From Rhodanobacter spathiphylli B39 (GTDB lineage Bacteria; Pseudomonadota; Gammaproteobacteria; Xanthomonadales; Rhodanobacteraceae): a stretch of DNA of 64,000 nucleotides. The position numbers and the translations under genes were made by a program. The stretch lies in contig NZ_AJXT01000004.1 of NCBI RefSeq assembly GCF_000264295.1, positions 434,001-498,000 on the forward strand, in the 5' to 3' direction. Positions 49,698 through 61,832 of the stretch are shown here, one piece after another (the first letter of the stretch is position 1; each line of letters opens with the position of its first letter). The notes beneath the pieces were generated by a model that had not been told where the DNA came from, did no database searches, and saw only the letters and a program-made list of their open reading frames with translations.

Positions 49698-51740
49698 ATG
49701 CAGCTTTCAACATCCATCCTGCTGACGATTGCGCTGGCGCCGCTGGTGGGCTGCCTGCTGGCCGGGTTCTTCGCCCGCTTCATCGGCCGCGCCGGCTCGC
49801 ACAGCGTGACGATCCTGGGTCTGCTGGTGTCCTGCGCGCTGTCGTTCTACGTCCTGTACCAGCTCACCCTGGGCGGCGCGGCCGAGTACAACCAGAACCT
49901 CTACACCTGGTTCCAGATCGGTCCGTTCAACGCCAGTGTCGGCTTCATGGTCGACCGCCTGACCGCGATGATGCTGGTGGTGGTGAGCTTCGTGTCGCTG
50001 CTGGTGCATGTCTACACCATCGGCTACATGCGCGATGATCCGGGCTACACCCGCTTCTTCAGCTACATCTCGCTGTTCACCTTCTCGATGTTCATGCTGG
50101 TCATGAGCAACAACTTCATGCAGCTGTTCTTCGGCTGGGAAGCGGTGGGCCTGGTGTCGTACCTGCTGATCGGCTTCTGGTACAAGCGGCCGACCGCGAT
50201 CTTCGCCAACCTCAAGGCGTTCCTGGTCAACCGCGTGGGCGACTTCGGCTTCCTGCTGGGCATCGCCGCGGTGCTCTATTTCCTGGGCACGCTGGATTAC
50301 GCCACCGCGTTCAACGCGGCGCCGGGGCTGGTCGGCAAGACCCTGCAGATCACCGCGCACACGCAGTGGGACGCCGCCACGGTGATCTGCATCTGCCTGT
50401 TCGTCGGCGCGATGGGCAAGTCGGCCCAGGTGCCGCTGCACGTGTGGCTGCCCGATTCGATGGAAGGCCCGACGCCGATCTCCGCGCTGATCCACGCGGC
50501 GACCATGGTCACCGCCGGCATCTTCATGGTGGCGCGCATGTCGCCGCTGTTCGAGCTGTCCTCGACCGCGTTGAGCTTCGTGCTGGTGATGGGTGCGACC
50601 ACGGCGCTGTTCACCGGCTTGATCGGCATCGTGCAGAACGACATCAAGCGGGTGATCGCGTACTCCACGCTGTCGCAGCTGGGCTACATGACGGTGGCGC
50701 TGGGCGTGTCGATGTATTCGGGCGCGGTGTTCCACCTGATGACCCACGCGTTCTTCAAGGCGTTGCTGTTCCTCGGCGCCGGCTCGGTGATCATCGCGAT
50801 GCACCACGAGCAGGACATGCGCTACATGGGCGGCCTGCGCAAGTACATGCCGATCACCTGGATCACCATGTGGATCGGTTCGCTGGCGCTGGTGGCGATT
50901 CCGTTCACCTCGGGCTTCTACTCCAAGGACGCGATTATCGAGGCGGTCGGCGAGTCGCATCGCTGGGGCGCGCATTACGCCTACTTCTGCGTGATGGCCG
51001 GTGCACTGGTGACGGGGCTGTACACGTTCCGCCAGATGTACCTGACCTTCCACGGCAAGGAGCGCTTCACCGTGGCCGACCATCATGGCCACGGCCACGA
51101 CGGGCATGACGATCATGGCCATCACGAGCCGGGCGTGCTGGCGCATGCGCCGAAGGAGTCGCCGTGGGTGGTGACCCTGCCACTGGTGCTGCTGGCGATT
51201 CCGTCGCTGCTGGTGGGCTTCTTCACGGTCGGCCCCATGCTGTTCGGCAACTGGTTCGGCAACGCGATCCACGTGGAAGAGGCCAACGACGTGCTGGCCG
51301 AACTCGGCCACGAGTTCCACGGCGCCACGGCGATGGCCCTGCATGGCTTCACCCAGCTGCCGTTCCTGCTGGTGGTGATCGCGTTCGTGACCTGCACCTA
51401 CATCTACCTGTTCAATCCCGCGCTGGCCGGTCGGATCAAGTCCGCGCTGAAGCCGCTGTGGACGGTGCTCGACCGCAAGTACTGGGTCGACAACGTGTAC
51501 TTCGCGCTGTTCGCCCGCGGTGGCGTGATGCTGGGCCGGGTGTTCTGGAAGGCCGGCGAGACGACGGTGATCGATGGCGCGATGGTCAATGGCTCGGTGG
51601 GTCTGGTGCACCGCATAGCCGCCACGACGCGCCGGCTGCAGTCGGGTTACCTCTATCACTACGCGTTCGCGATGATTCTCGGCCTGATCCTGCTGCTTGG
51701 CGGGTACTGGTTCATCGGCTCCGTGCCGGTCGGGCAATAA
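49698..51740 (+). CDS. nuoL: NADH-quinone oxidoreductase subunit L
   Basis: 680 residues, antiporter-like proton channel. FFGWEAVGLVSYLLIGFW, VPLHVWLPDSMEGPTPISALIHAATMV and HAFFKALLFLGAGSVI are Mrp-type signatures, with a long C-terminal lateral helix. The loop HHGHGHDGHDDHGHHEPG near residue 460 is unusually His-rich and may bind metal. Confidence 0.97.
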   Translation: MQLSTSILLTIALAPLVGCLLAGFFARFIGRAGSHSVTILGLLVSCALSFYVLYQLTLGGAAEYNQNLYTWFQIGPFNASVGFMVDRLTAMMLVVVSFVSLLVHVYTIGYMRDDPGYTRFFSYISLFTFSMFMLVMSNNFMQLFFGWEAVGLVSYLLIGFWYKRPTAIFANLKAFLVNRVGDFGFLLGIAAVLYFLGTLDYATAFNAAPGLVGKTLQITAHTQWDAATVICICLFVGAMGKSAQVPLHVWLPDSMEGPTPISALIHAATMVTAGIFMVARMSPLFELSSTALSFVLVMGATTALFTGLIGIVQNDIKRVIAYSTLSQLGYMTVALGVSMYSGAVFHLMTHAFFKALLFLGAGSVIIAMHHEQDMRYMGGLRKYMPITWITMWIGSLALVAIPFTSGFYSKDAIIEAVGESHRWGAHYAYFCVMAGALVTGLYTFRQMYLTFHGKERFTVADHHGHGHDGHDDHGHHEPGVLAHAPKESPWVVTLPLVLLAIPSLLVGFFTVGPMLFGNWFGNAIHVEEANDVLAELGHEFHGATAMALHGFTQLPFLLVVIAFVTCTYIYLFNPALAGRIKSALKPLWTVLDRKYWVDNVYFALFARGGVMLGRVFWKAGETTVIDGAMVNGSVGLVHRIAATTRRLQSGYLYHYAFAMILGLILLLGGYWFIGSVPVGQ

Positions 51741-51753
51741 GGGAAACAGATCC

Positions 51754-53262
51754 ATGTTCAATCATTTGCTCAGCCTGTTGATCTGGCTTCCCGTCATCGG
51801 CGCCATCCCGGTGCTGCTTGCCGGCTCGGCCCGTCCGAACCTGGCCCGCTGGCTGTCGCTGCTGGTGGCGGTGCTGACCTTCGTGGTCAGCCTGTTCCTG
51901 CTGGTGCAGTACGACCCCGCCGGCAATGCCATGCAGCTGGTCGAAAGCCATCTGTGGATCGCCTCGTGGGGCGTCCATTACGGACTGGCGGTCGATGGCA
52001 TCTCGGTGGCGCTGATCGTGATGACGACCTTCGTCGGCATCCTGGTGATCGTGGGCGCCTGGGAAGTCATCCAGGACAAGCCGCACCAGTACATGGCCGC
52101 GATGCTGATGCTGGAAGGCCTGCTGATCGGCGTGTTCTGCGCCACCGACGCGCTGCTGTTCTATGCGCTGTTCGAGGCCATCCTGATCCCGATGTTCATC
52201 CTGATCGGCATCTGGGGCGGTCCGCGCCGGGTGTATGCCACGCTGAAGTTCTTCATCTACACGTTCTTCGGCTCGGTCTTCATGCTGATCGCGCTGCTGT
52301 ACCTGTACCAGAAGGCGCACACGTTCGACCTGGCCACGCTGGCGGCGCTGCCGCTGACGTTCAGGGAACAGGCCTGGATCTTCTTCGCGTTCCTGATCGC
52401 GTTCGCGATCAAGGTGCCGATGGTGCCGGTGCACACCTGGCTGCCGGACGCCCACGTCGAGGCGCCGACCGGCGGCTCGGTGGTGCTGGCGGCGGTGATG
52501 CTGAAGGTCGGCACGTACGGCATGCTGCGCTTCATCCTGCCGATCGTGCCGGATGCGGGCGCGCATTTCGCGTGGATCATCATCGTGCTGAGCCTGGTCG
52601 CGGTGGTCTACATCGGCTATGTCGCGCTGGTGCAGGAAGACATGAAGAAGCTGGTGGCGTATTCGTCCGTGGCGCACATGGGCTTCGTCACGCTGGGCAT
52701 CTTCATCGCGTTCGCGCTGGTGCGCGAGCAGGGCAACACCGACATGGCGCTGGTCGGCATGCAGGGCGCGATGATCCAGATGATTTCGCACGGCTTCGTC
52801 TCCGGCGCGATGTTCACCTGCATCGGCGTGATGTACGACCGCCTGCATACCCGGGCGATCAAGGATTACGGCGGCGTGATCAACGTGATGCCGTGGTTCG
52901 GCTTCTTCTACGTGCTCTTTGCCATGGCCAACTGCGGCCTGCCTGGCACCAGCGGTTTCGTCGGCGAGTTCATGGTGATCCTGGCCAGCTTCAGCGCCAA
53001 TCCGTGGATCGCGCTGTTTGCCGCCTTCACCCTGATCATCGGCGCGGGCTACACGCTGTGGCTGGTCAAGCGCGTGCTGTGGGGCGAGATCACCAACCCC
53101 CACGTGGCCGAGATGGAGGAAATCAGCGGCCGCGAAACCTTCGTGCTGGCGTCCTTCGCCGCCGCCGTGCTGGCGCTGGGCATCTGGCCGCAGCCGCTGG
53201 TCCACCTGATGGATGGCTCGGTGGCGCAGCTGGTGCAGCAACTCGCCATTCACAAGATTTGA
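51754..53262 (+). CDS. nuoM: NADH-quinone oxidoreductase subunit M
   Basis: 502 residues, second antiporter-like channel. YALFEAILIPMFILIGIWGG, VPMVPVHTWLPDAHVEAPTGGS and SHGFVSGAMFTCIGVMYDR are typical. The ATG at 51754 follows AGGGAAA; an in-frame extension to 51697 lies in the nuoL end and is not family-like. Confidence 0.97.
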   Translation: MFNHLLSLLIWLPVIGAIPVLLAGSARPNLARWLSLLVAVLTFVVSLFLLVQYDPAGNAMQLVESHLWIASWGVHYGLAVDGISVALIVMTTFVGILVIVGAWEVIQDKPHQYMAAMLMLEGLLIGVFCATDALLFYALFEAILIPMFILIGIWGGPRRVYATLKFFIYTFFGSVFMLIALLYLYQKAHTFDLATLAALPLTFREQAWIFFAFLIAFAIKVPMVPVHTWLPDAHVEAPTGGSVVLAAVMLKVGTYGMLRFILPIVPDAGAHFAWIIIVLSLVAVVYIGYVALVQEDMKKLVAYSSVAHMGFVTLGIFIAFALVREQGNTDMALVGMQGAMIQMISHGFVSGAMFTCIGVMYDRLHTRAIKDYGGVINVMPWFGFFYVLFAMANCGLPGTSGFVGEFMVILASFSANPWIALFAAFTLIIGAGYTLWLVKRVLWGEITNPHVAEMEEISGRETFVLASFAAAVLALGIWPQPLVHLMDGSVAQLVQQLAIHKI

Positions 53263-53274
53263 TCGGGACCGAAC

Positions 53275-54729
53275 ATGCCAACACTGAATGACATCCTGAT
53301 CCTGCTGCCGGAGTTCTACCTGGTCGCAGCGGCGTGCCTGCTGTTGCTGCTGGACGCCTTCATGAAGCCCGCGCAGCGCCCGCTGCTGCACTGGTTGTCG
53401 ATCGCCGTGGTGCTGGTTGCGATCTACCTGGTGATCGCCGGTCAGCCCACGGAGGCGAGGAGCGCCTTCGGCGGCATGTTCCTGCGCGACGGCGTGGCCG
53501 AGACCCTCAAGGTGTTCGCGCTGGCCACCACGGCGCTGGTTTTCGTCTACGCCCGTCCGTACCTGATCGATCGCAAGCTGCTGGGTGGCGAGTTCTACAC
53601 GCTGATGCTGTTCGCGGTGATCGGCATCATGCTGCTGGTCTCGGCCGGCAACCTGGTCACGATCTACCTGGGACTGGAGCTGCTGTCGTTGTCGTCCTAC
53701 GCGCTGGTGGCGCTGAACCGCGACGCGAAGCTGCCACCGGAAGCGGCGATCAAGTATTTCGTGCTGGGTGCACTGGCCTCGGGCATGCTGCTGTACGGCA
53801 TGTCGATGGTCTACGGCGCTTCCGGCATGGGCGGTACGCCGACGCTGGACCTGGCGCAGCTGCATAACGTGATGAGCTACACCACGGCGCCGACGCTGCT
53901 GCTGTTCGGCCTGATCTTCATGATCGTCGGCATCGGCTTCAAGCTGGGTGCGGCGCCGTTCCACATGTGGATTCCGGACGTCTACCAGGGCGCTCCCACG
54001 CCGGTCACCACCTTCATCGCCTCGGGTTCGAAGCTGGCCGCATTCGGCATGGCCTGGCGCCTGCTCGATGGCGGCATGGGCGACCTGTCGCAGCACTGGC
54101 AGCTGATGCTGGCGGTGCTGGCGGTGCTGTCGCTGGCGATCGGCAACCTGGTCGCCATCGTGCAGACCAACCTCAAGCGCATGCTGGCGTACTCGACCAT
54201 CTCGCACATGGGCTACCTGCTGCTCGGCCTGGCGGCTGCCGGCCCGGAAGGCTATGCGGCGGCGATGTTCTACGCGATCTGCTATGCGCTGATGGGCGTG
54301 GCCGCATTCGGCGTGATGCTGGCGATGAGCCGGGCAGGGTTCGAGTGCGAGGAAATCGCCGACCTGAAGGGCCTCAACCAGAAGTCGCCGTGGATGGCCT
54401 TCCTGATGCTGCTGGCGATGTTCTCGCTGGCCGGCGTGCCGCCGCTGTTCGGCTTCTGGGCCAAGGTGCTGGTGCTGGAAGCGGCGATCCACGCGGACAT
54501 GCTGTGGCTGGCGATCGTCGGCGTCGTGTTCGCGATCATCGGCCTCTACTACTACCTGCACGTGGTCAAGGTGATGTACTTCGACAAGCCGGCCGAAGGC
54601 AGTCAGTTGCAGGCACAGGCGGACAAGCCGCTGCGCGTGGTGCTGTCGATCAATGCGCTGTCGCTGCTGGCGCTGGGCCTGTACTGGGGCCCGCTGCTGG
54701 GATGGTGCCGTCGCGCGTTCGGTCTTTGA
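53275..54729 (+). CDS. nuoN: NADH-quinone oxidoreductase subunit N
   Basis: 484 residues, third antiporter-like channel. GLELLSLSSYALVALNR, GAAPFHMWIPDVYQGAPTPVT and YSTISHMGYLLLGLA are conserved, and the last helices end before LGWCRRAFGL. It closes the nuo operon; the initiator tRNA follows after 77 bp. Confidence 0.97.
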   Translation: MPTLNDILILLPEFYLVAAACLLLLLDAFMKPAQRPLLHWLSIAVVLVAIYLVIAGQPTEARSAFGGMFLRDGVAETLKVFALATTALVFVYARPYLIDRKLLGGEFYTLMLFAVIGIMLLVSAGNLVTIYLGLELLSLSSYALVALNRDAKLPPEAAIKYFVLGALASGMLLYGMSMVYGASGMGGTPTLDLAQLHNVMSYTTAPTLLLFGLIFMIVGIGFKLGAAPFHMWIPDVYQGAPTPVTTFIASGSKLAAFGMAWRLLDGGMGDLSQHWQLMLAVLAVLSLAIGNLVAIVQTNLKRMLAYSTISHMGYLLLGLAAAGPEGYAAAMFYAICYALMGVAAFGVMLAMSRAGFECEEIADLKGLNQKSPWMAFLMLLAMFSLAGVPPLFGFWAKVLVLEAAIHADMLWLAIVGVVFAIIGLYYYLHVVKVMYFDKPAEGSQLQAQADKPLRVVLSINALSLLALGLYWGPLLGWCRRAFGL

Positions 54730-54764
54730 ATCGTCGACGGATACCATTGATGAACGATTGAGGC

Positions 54765-54793
54765 TTGCAAGAAACCGGCCACCCCGGTAAACT
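54765..54793 (+). promoter_or_regulatory. Promoter of the initiator tRNA/rimP-nusA-infB operon
   Basis: TTGCAA (54765-54770), a 17-bp spacer and TAAACT (54788-54793). The predicted start is near 54800, just before the tRNA. Confidence 0.6.
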
Positions 54794-54806
54794 CTTCGGA
54801 CTCTGA

Positions 54807-54883
54807 TGCGGGGTGGAGCAGTCTGGCAGCTCGTCGGGCTCATAACCCGAAGGTCGCAGGTTCGAATCCTGCCCCCGCTACCA
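54807..54883 (+). tRNA. Initiator tRNA-fMet (anticodon CAT)
   Basis: 77 nt with CCA. Three G-C pairs flank the anticodon loop (GGGCTCATAACCC), the mark of initiator tRNA, and positions 1 and 72 do not pair (T1 and T72; E. coli has C1/A72). It heads the rimP-nusA-infB operon as metY does in E. coli. Confidence 0.95.
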
Positions 54884-54901
54884 GATCTTTCTTGATGCAA
54901 G

Positions 54902-54926
54902 AAAGCCTCCTCGTGAGGCTTTTTTG
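54902..54926 (+). terminator. Terminator after tRNA-fMet
   Basis: AAAGCCTC/GAGGCTTT with a CTCGT loop, followed by TTTTG. It probably ends part of the tRNA transcripts before rimP. Confidence 0.85.
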
Positions 54927-55015
54927 TTGGGCGCACGGATGCGTCGTGCCTGGCGGCTTCTGCCGCCAAGCGCACCGGAAAGAGCTGCACGAGGAGGAAC
55001 ATCGGCGTGATAAGG

Positions 55016-55041
55016 AAATGGGCCGTTGGAGCCCATTTTTT
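55016..55041 (+). terminator. Attenuator-like hairpin in the rimP leader
   Basis: AAATGGGC/GCCCATTT followed by TTTG, 40 bases before the rimP ATG. With the upstream terminator it gives two stop signals before rimP, a layout that suits transcription attenuation by NusA. Confidence 0.65.
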
Positions 55042-55080
55042 GTTTCTGCCGTTCTGACGGAGCGAGTCGGGAAGACGATC

Positions 55081-55611
55081 ATGGATACACAGGCACTGGC
55101 ACAACGCTTCACCGGGGTACTGGCCGATTTGGGCCTGGAATGCCTTGGCGTGGAGTTCAATCCGTCGCATGGGCAGAGTACCCTTCGCGTCTACCTGGAC
55201 CTGCTGGACAAGACGACCGGCGATGGCGAACGCCGCGAGGTGGGTATCGAGGATTGCGAATCCGCCAGCCGTGAATTGTCCGCCATGCTCGACGTGGAAG
55301 ATCCGATTCCGGGCCACTACGTGCTGGAAGTGTCCTCGCCGGGTCTGGATCGTCCGCTGTTCACCGCCGAACAGTTTGCGCGGGTCGACGGACAGGAAGT
55401 GAAGTTGCTGCTGAAGGCGCCGCTGGAAGGGCGTCGCCGCTTGCGCGGCAAGCTGGTTTCGGTGGAAGGCGAGCACATCGTGCTGGAAGCCGAAGGCAAG
55501 ACATTCGAATTCGATCACGCGCTGGTGGAAAGTGCGCGCGTGGTGCCGGACTGGGTGGCGCTGGGTTACGCGCCGCAGCCCAAGCGCGGCGGCAAGAAGC
55601 CGGCCGGTTGA
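55081..55611 (+). CDS. rimP: Ribosome maturation factor
   Basis: 176 residues. [23 protein letters not shown] and [24 protein letters not shown] are typical of RimP, needed for 30S assembly. The C-terminus [10 protein letters not shown] is a short basic tail. First protein of the rimP-nusA-infB-rbfA-truB block. Confidence 0.96.
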   Translation: MDTQALAQRFTGVLADLGLECLGVEFNPSHGQSTLRVYLDLLDKTTGDGERREVGIEDCESASRELSAMLDVEDPIPGHYVLEVSSPGLDRPLFTAEQFARVDGQEVKLLLKAPLEGRRRLRGKLVSVEGEHIVLEAEGKTFEFDHALVESARVVPDWVALGYAPQPKRGGKKPAG

Positions 55612-55636
55612 GGCCAGTCGGAAACAAATTGAGAGT

Positions 55637-55659
55637 GCGGTCATGGATGGCCGCTTTTT
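55637..55659 (+). terminator. Terminator-like hairpin between rimP and nusA
   Basis: GCGGTC/GGCCGC with a six-base loop, then TTTTTG. A second hairpin, GCGTTCA/TGAACGC, follows at about 55668-55685. Together they may limit readthrough into nusA. Confidence 0.6.
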
Positions 55660-55729
55660 GATCCTGGCGTTCAGGGATGAACGCAAAAGTTAACCTTCGG
55701 GTGCCGTCGGCATCTATGGAGCAGCTGCA

Positions 55730-57235
55730 ATGAGCAAAGAACTTTTGCTGGTCGTCGACGCGGTCGCCAATGAAAAAGGCGTGCCGGAAGAAGTGATTTT
55801 CGAGGCGATGGAGGCCGCGCTGGCCTCGGCCGCGAAGAAGCGCTATCCCGACGAGGAGCCTGATGTTCGGGTGTCGATCAATCACGACACCGGCGAGTAC
55901 GAGACCTTTCGTCGCTGGGAAGTGATTGCCGACGATGGCGAGATGGAATCGCCGTCCTACCAGCTGCGCCTGATGGACGCGCTGGACGAGCGCGCCGATG
56001 CCCAGGTGGGTGAATACATCGAGCAGCAGGTCGAGAATGCCGAATTCGGCCGCATCGCGGCGCAGGCGGCCAAGCAGGTGATCGTGCAGCGCGTGCGCGA
56101 AGCCGAGCGCCAGCAAGTGGTCGATGCCTTCGCCGATCGCGTCGGCGAGCTGGTCACCGGCATCGTCAAGCGCGTCGAGCGCGGCAACATCTACCTCGAC
56201 CTGGGCAGCAATGCCGAGGCGTTCATCCCGCGCGACAAGACGATACCCCGCGAATCGGCCCGCGTCGGCGATCGCGTGCGCGGCTACCTCTACGAAGTGA
56301 AGTCCGAAGCCCGCGGCCCGCAGCTGTTCGTGTCGCGCGCGGCACCGGAATTCATGATCGAGCTGTTCAAGCTGGAAGTGCCGGAAGTCGGCCAGGGCCT
56401 GGTCGAGATCAAGGGCTGCGCCCGCGACCCGGGTGACCGCGCCAAGATCGCCGTGCTGGCCCACGACAGCCGCACCGATCCGATCGGCGCCTGCATCGGC
56501 ATGCGCGGTTCGCGCGTGCAGGCGGTGTCGAACGACCTCAACGGCGAGCGCGTCGACATCATCCTGTGGCACGAGAACCAGGCGCAGTTCGTCATCAACG
56601 CGATGGCGCCGGCCGAAGTGCAGTCCATCATCATGGACGAGGAAAAGCACTCGATGGACATCGCGGTGGCCGAGGACAAGCTGTCCCAGGCCATCGGCCG
56701 TGGCGGCCAGAACGTGCGCCTGGCCAGCAAGCTGACCGGCTGGCAGCTCAACGTGATGACCCAGGACCAGGTCACCGCCAAGAGCGAATCCGAGCAGGAG
56801 GCTGCACGCACCCTGTTCATGGACAAGCTCGAAGTCGACCAGGAAATCGCGGTCATCCTGGTGCAGGAAGGTTTTTCCAGCATCGAGGAAATCGCCTACG
56901 TGCCCAGCGCCGAGCTGCTGGCGGTCGAGGGCTTCGACGAGGACATCGTCGAGGAACTGCGCGCCCGCGCCCGCGATGCGCTGCTGACCGAGGCACTGGC
57001 GGTGGAGGAGGGCGTGGAAGAGCATCAGCCTTCCGACGAGCTGCTGGCGCTCGACGGCATGGACGAGGCCACCGCTTATGCGCTGGCCGCGCGTGAAGTG
57101 GCCACGGTCGACGACCTGGCCGACCTGGCGGTGGATGACCTGATCGATATCGAAGGCATGGACGAGGATCGCGCGGCAGCGCTGATCATGGCTGCCCGGG
57201 CGCCCATGATTGCGCGACTGGAGAAAGGCGGCTAA
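55730..57235 (+). CDS. nusA: Transcription termination/antitermination protein
   Basis: 501 residues. N-terminal RNA-polymerase-binding domain (to about 130), S1 domain ([18 protein letters not shown]), two KH domains ([15 protein letters not shown] and [15 protein letters not shown]) and two acidic C-terminal repeats (about 365-425 and 440-500). Complete E. coli-like architecture. It controls pausing, termination and antitermination. Confidence 0.98.
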   Translation: MSKELLLVVDAVANEKGVPEEVIFEAMEAALASAAKKRYPDEEPDVRVSINHDTGEYETFRRWEVIADDGEMESPSYQLRLMDALDERADAQVGEYIEQQVENAEFGRIAAQAAKQVIVQRVREAERQQVVDAFADRVGELVTGIVKRVERGNIYLDLGSNAEAFIPRDKTIPRESARVGDRVRGYLYEVKSEARGPQLFVSRAAPEFMIELFKLEVPEVGQGLVEIKGCARDPGDRAKIAVLAHDSRTDPIGACIGMRGSRVQAVSNDLNGERVDIILWHENQAQFVINAMAPAEVQSIIMDEEKHSMDIAVAEDKLSQAIGRGGQNVRLASKLTGWQLNVMTQDQVTAKSESEQEAARTLFMDKLEVDQEIAVILVQEGFSSIEEIAYVPSAELLAVEGFDEDIVEELRARARDALLTEALAVEEGVEEHQPSDELLALDGMDEATAYALAAREVATVDDLADLAVDDLIDIEGMDEDRAAALIMAARAPMIARLEKGG

Positions 57236-57366
57236 CCGCGGACGGCAACACCCCGGATGGGTGTGCCGCGAAAGGCTTCTCGCAAGCCTTTCACCACGGA
57301 TGGAGGTGGCGGTGGCGACAATGCCGCACAGACGATAAGCGCGGGAACGGCGGAGCAAAGAACACG

Positions 57367-60180
<2,814 letters not shown>

Positions 60181-60186
60181 CCTTGA

Positions 60187-60305
60187 ACCCCTCTCCCCTT
60201 GGGAGAGGGGTTGGGGTGAGGGTCCACGACCTGCGTGAAGTTTCATACAGGGTCGTGAACCCTCATCCGCCCCTCGCGGGGCACCTTCTTCCAAGGGGAG
60301 AAGGT
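60187..60305. repeat. Intergenic repeat between infB and rbfA
   Basis: CCCCTCTCCCCTTGGGAGAGGGG and GGTGAGGGTCC at one end mirror CCCTCATCC and CCAAGGGGAGAAGG at the other. CCTCTCCCC/GGGGAGAGG palindromes of this kind are frequent in xanthomonad and pseudomonad intergenic DNA. It nearly fills the 147-bp gap and carries no ORF. Confidence 0.72.
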
Positions 60306-60327
60306 ATATCGTCCTTCGGAGTTTTCT

Positions 60328-60711
60328 ATGCCTTCCCGCGACTTCAAACGTACTGACCGCATCGGCGCCGAATTGCGGCGCGAGCTGGGCTTGCTGGTGC
60401 ACGCGGCGGTGCGCGATCACGGCTTGCCGTCGGTCAGCGTGTCGGACGTGGAGATCACCCGCGACCTGGACTGGGCCACCGTGTGGGTCACCGCGATGCT
60501 GCCCGAGCAAGGGCTCCCCGCGGTGAAGGCGCTCAATGCCATCAGCCATGAGATTCGTCATTCGCTGGCACACAGCGGCATGCGCATGCGCCGGGTGCCG
60601 GAACTGAAGTTCAAGTACGACGATTCGGTCGACAAGGGCGAGCGGATCGAGTCGCTGCTGCGCGAGCAGGCCCGCACCATCGCGCCGCCGGACGGCGACG
60701 CCGAGGACTGA
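60328..60711 (+). CDS. rbfA: Ribosome-binding factor A
   Basis: 127 residues. RTDRIGAELRRELGLLV, VSDVEITRDLDWATVWVT and RRVPELKFKYDDSVDKGERIESLL are family motifs. It acts in late 30S maturation. It lies between infB and truB as usual. Confidence 0.96.
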   Translation: MPSRDFKRTDRIGAELRRELGLLVHAAVRDHGLPSVSVSDVEITRDLDWATVWVTAMLPEQGLPAVKALNAISHEIRHSLAHSGMRMRRVPELKFKYDDSVDKGERIESLLREQARTIAPPDGDAED

Positions 60712-60738
60712 GCGGTTGCAAGGATCGTCGCTGAATCC

Positions 60739-61665
60739 ATGAGTCGCCAGTCCCGCATCCAGTTCCGTGACCTGCACGGCATCGTCCTGCTCGACAAGCC
60801 GCTGGGCCTGAGTTCCAACCAGGCGCTGCAGGCCGTGCGTCGCCTGCTGCGTGCGTCCAAGGGCGGCCACACCGGCGCGCTTGATCCGCTGGCCACCGGG
60901 CTGTTGCCGCTGTGTTTCGGCGAGGCCACCAAGCTGGCCGGCAGCCTGCTCGGCGCGCGCAAGGCGTATCTGGCCGAATGCCGGCTGGGCATCAGCACCG
61001 ATACGGCTGACAGCGAAGGCGAGATCGTTCGCCGGTTGCCGGTGCCGCCGCTCGACGCGGCGGCGATCGAGACGGCGCTGGCCAGGCTTCGCGGCCACAT
61101 CCTGCAGGTGCCGCCGATGTATTCGGCGCTGAAGCACGACGGCGAGCGCCTTTACGCCAAGGCGCGCCGGGGCGAGGTGGTCGACGTGCCCGCGCGCGAA
61201 GTGGACGTGCACCGCCTGGAACTGCTCGAGCGCGACGGGGAAACCCTGCGACTGCTGGTGGAATGCGGTTCGGGCACCTATGTCCGCTCGCTGGCGGTCG
61301 ACCTTGGCGAGGACCTCGGCTGCGGCGCCCACCTGACCGCATTGCGGCGGATCTGGGTCGAGCCGTTCCGCGAGCCGCAGATGGTGACCCTGGCGCAGCT
61401 CGAGCAGGCCGCGGAGCAGGGTGACGACGCACTGCTGGCATGGCTGTTGCCGGTATCGGCGGGCCTGTCGGATCTGCCGGTCCTGCACCTGGACGAAGCG
61501 CAGAGCATGGCGATTTCACGTGGTCAGCAGATCAGCCTGCCGGGGTTGCCGGAAGCCGGTCGCTGCGCGGCCTACGCCAGCGACGGTGCGCTGCTGGCGC
61601 TGCTGGAGAGCGATGCGGAAGGACGTGCCCGAGTCATTCGCGGCTTCAACCTGCCGCCGGACTGA
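60739..61665 (+). CDS. truB: tRNA pseudouridine(55) synthase
   Basis: 308 residues. The catalytic Asp lies in GGHTGALDPLATGLLP. GIVLLDKPLGLSSNQALQ and PMYSALKHDGERLY are typical TruB motifs, and a PUA-like C-terminal part follows. It makes pseudouridine 55 in the tRNA T-loop. Confidence 0.97.
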   Translation: MSRQSRIQFRDLHGIVLLDKPLGLSSNQALQAVRRLLRASKGGHTGALDPLATGLLPLCFGEATKLAGSLLGARKAYLAECRLGISTDTADSEGEIVRRLPVPPLDAAAIETALARLRGHILQVPPMYSALKHDGERLYAKARRGEVVDVPAREVDVHRLELLERDGETLRLLVECGSGTYVRSLAVDLGEDLGCGAHLTALRRIWVEPFREPQMVTLAQLEQAAEQGDDALLAWLLPVSAGLSDLPVLHLDEAQSMAISRGQQISLPGLPEAGRCAAYASDGALLALLESDAEGRARVIRGFNLPPD

Positions 61666-61694
61666 CCGATTTGCCCGCAAAACGCCTTGCGCAC

Positions 61695-61724
61695 TTGTTG
61701 TAACAGCACTCCCATCAGTAGAAT
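61695..61724 (+). promoter_or_regulatory. Promoter of rpsO-pnp
   Basis: TTGTTG (61695-61700), an 18-bp spacer and TAGAAT (61719-61724, five of six). The start is expected near 61731, giving a leader of about 100 nt before rpsO. Confidence 0.65.
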
Positions 61725-61757
61725 AGACAAGTTATTTCAACGCTTTCACTCAACTAG

Positions 61758-61806
61758 GCGAAGCTTGCGCTTGCGTCATCGCCGATGATGCAAGCGCAAG
61801 CTTCGC
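61758..61806 (+). promoter_or_regulatory. 23-bp near-perfect hairpin in the rpsO leader
   Basis: Bases 61758-61780 pair with 61784-61806 (22 Watson-Crick pairs and one G-T) around a GCC loop. There is no U tract, so it is not a terminator. It lies between the promoter and the rpsO ribosome-binding site, where a double-stranded RNase III target or an S15/PNPase control element is plausible. Confidence 0.75.
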
Positions 61807-61832
61807 ATCGCCTTATCAAGGAAACGTACTCC

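Noticed and set aside
51712-55686. Long open frame (about 1300 codons) antisense to nuoM-nuoN-rimP
   Set aside because: It runs opposite to obvious complex I genes and a tRNA; composition is low complexity and no family motif is seen.
61758-61806. Intrinsic terminator after truB
   Set aside because: The hairpin is very strong but lacks a U tract, and it lies downstream of the rpsO promoter.
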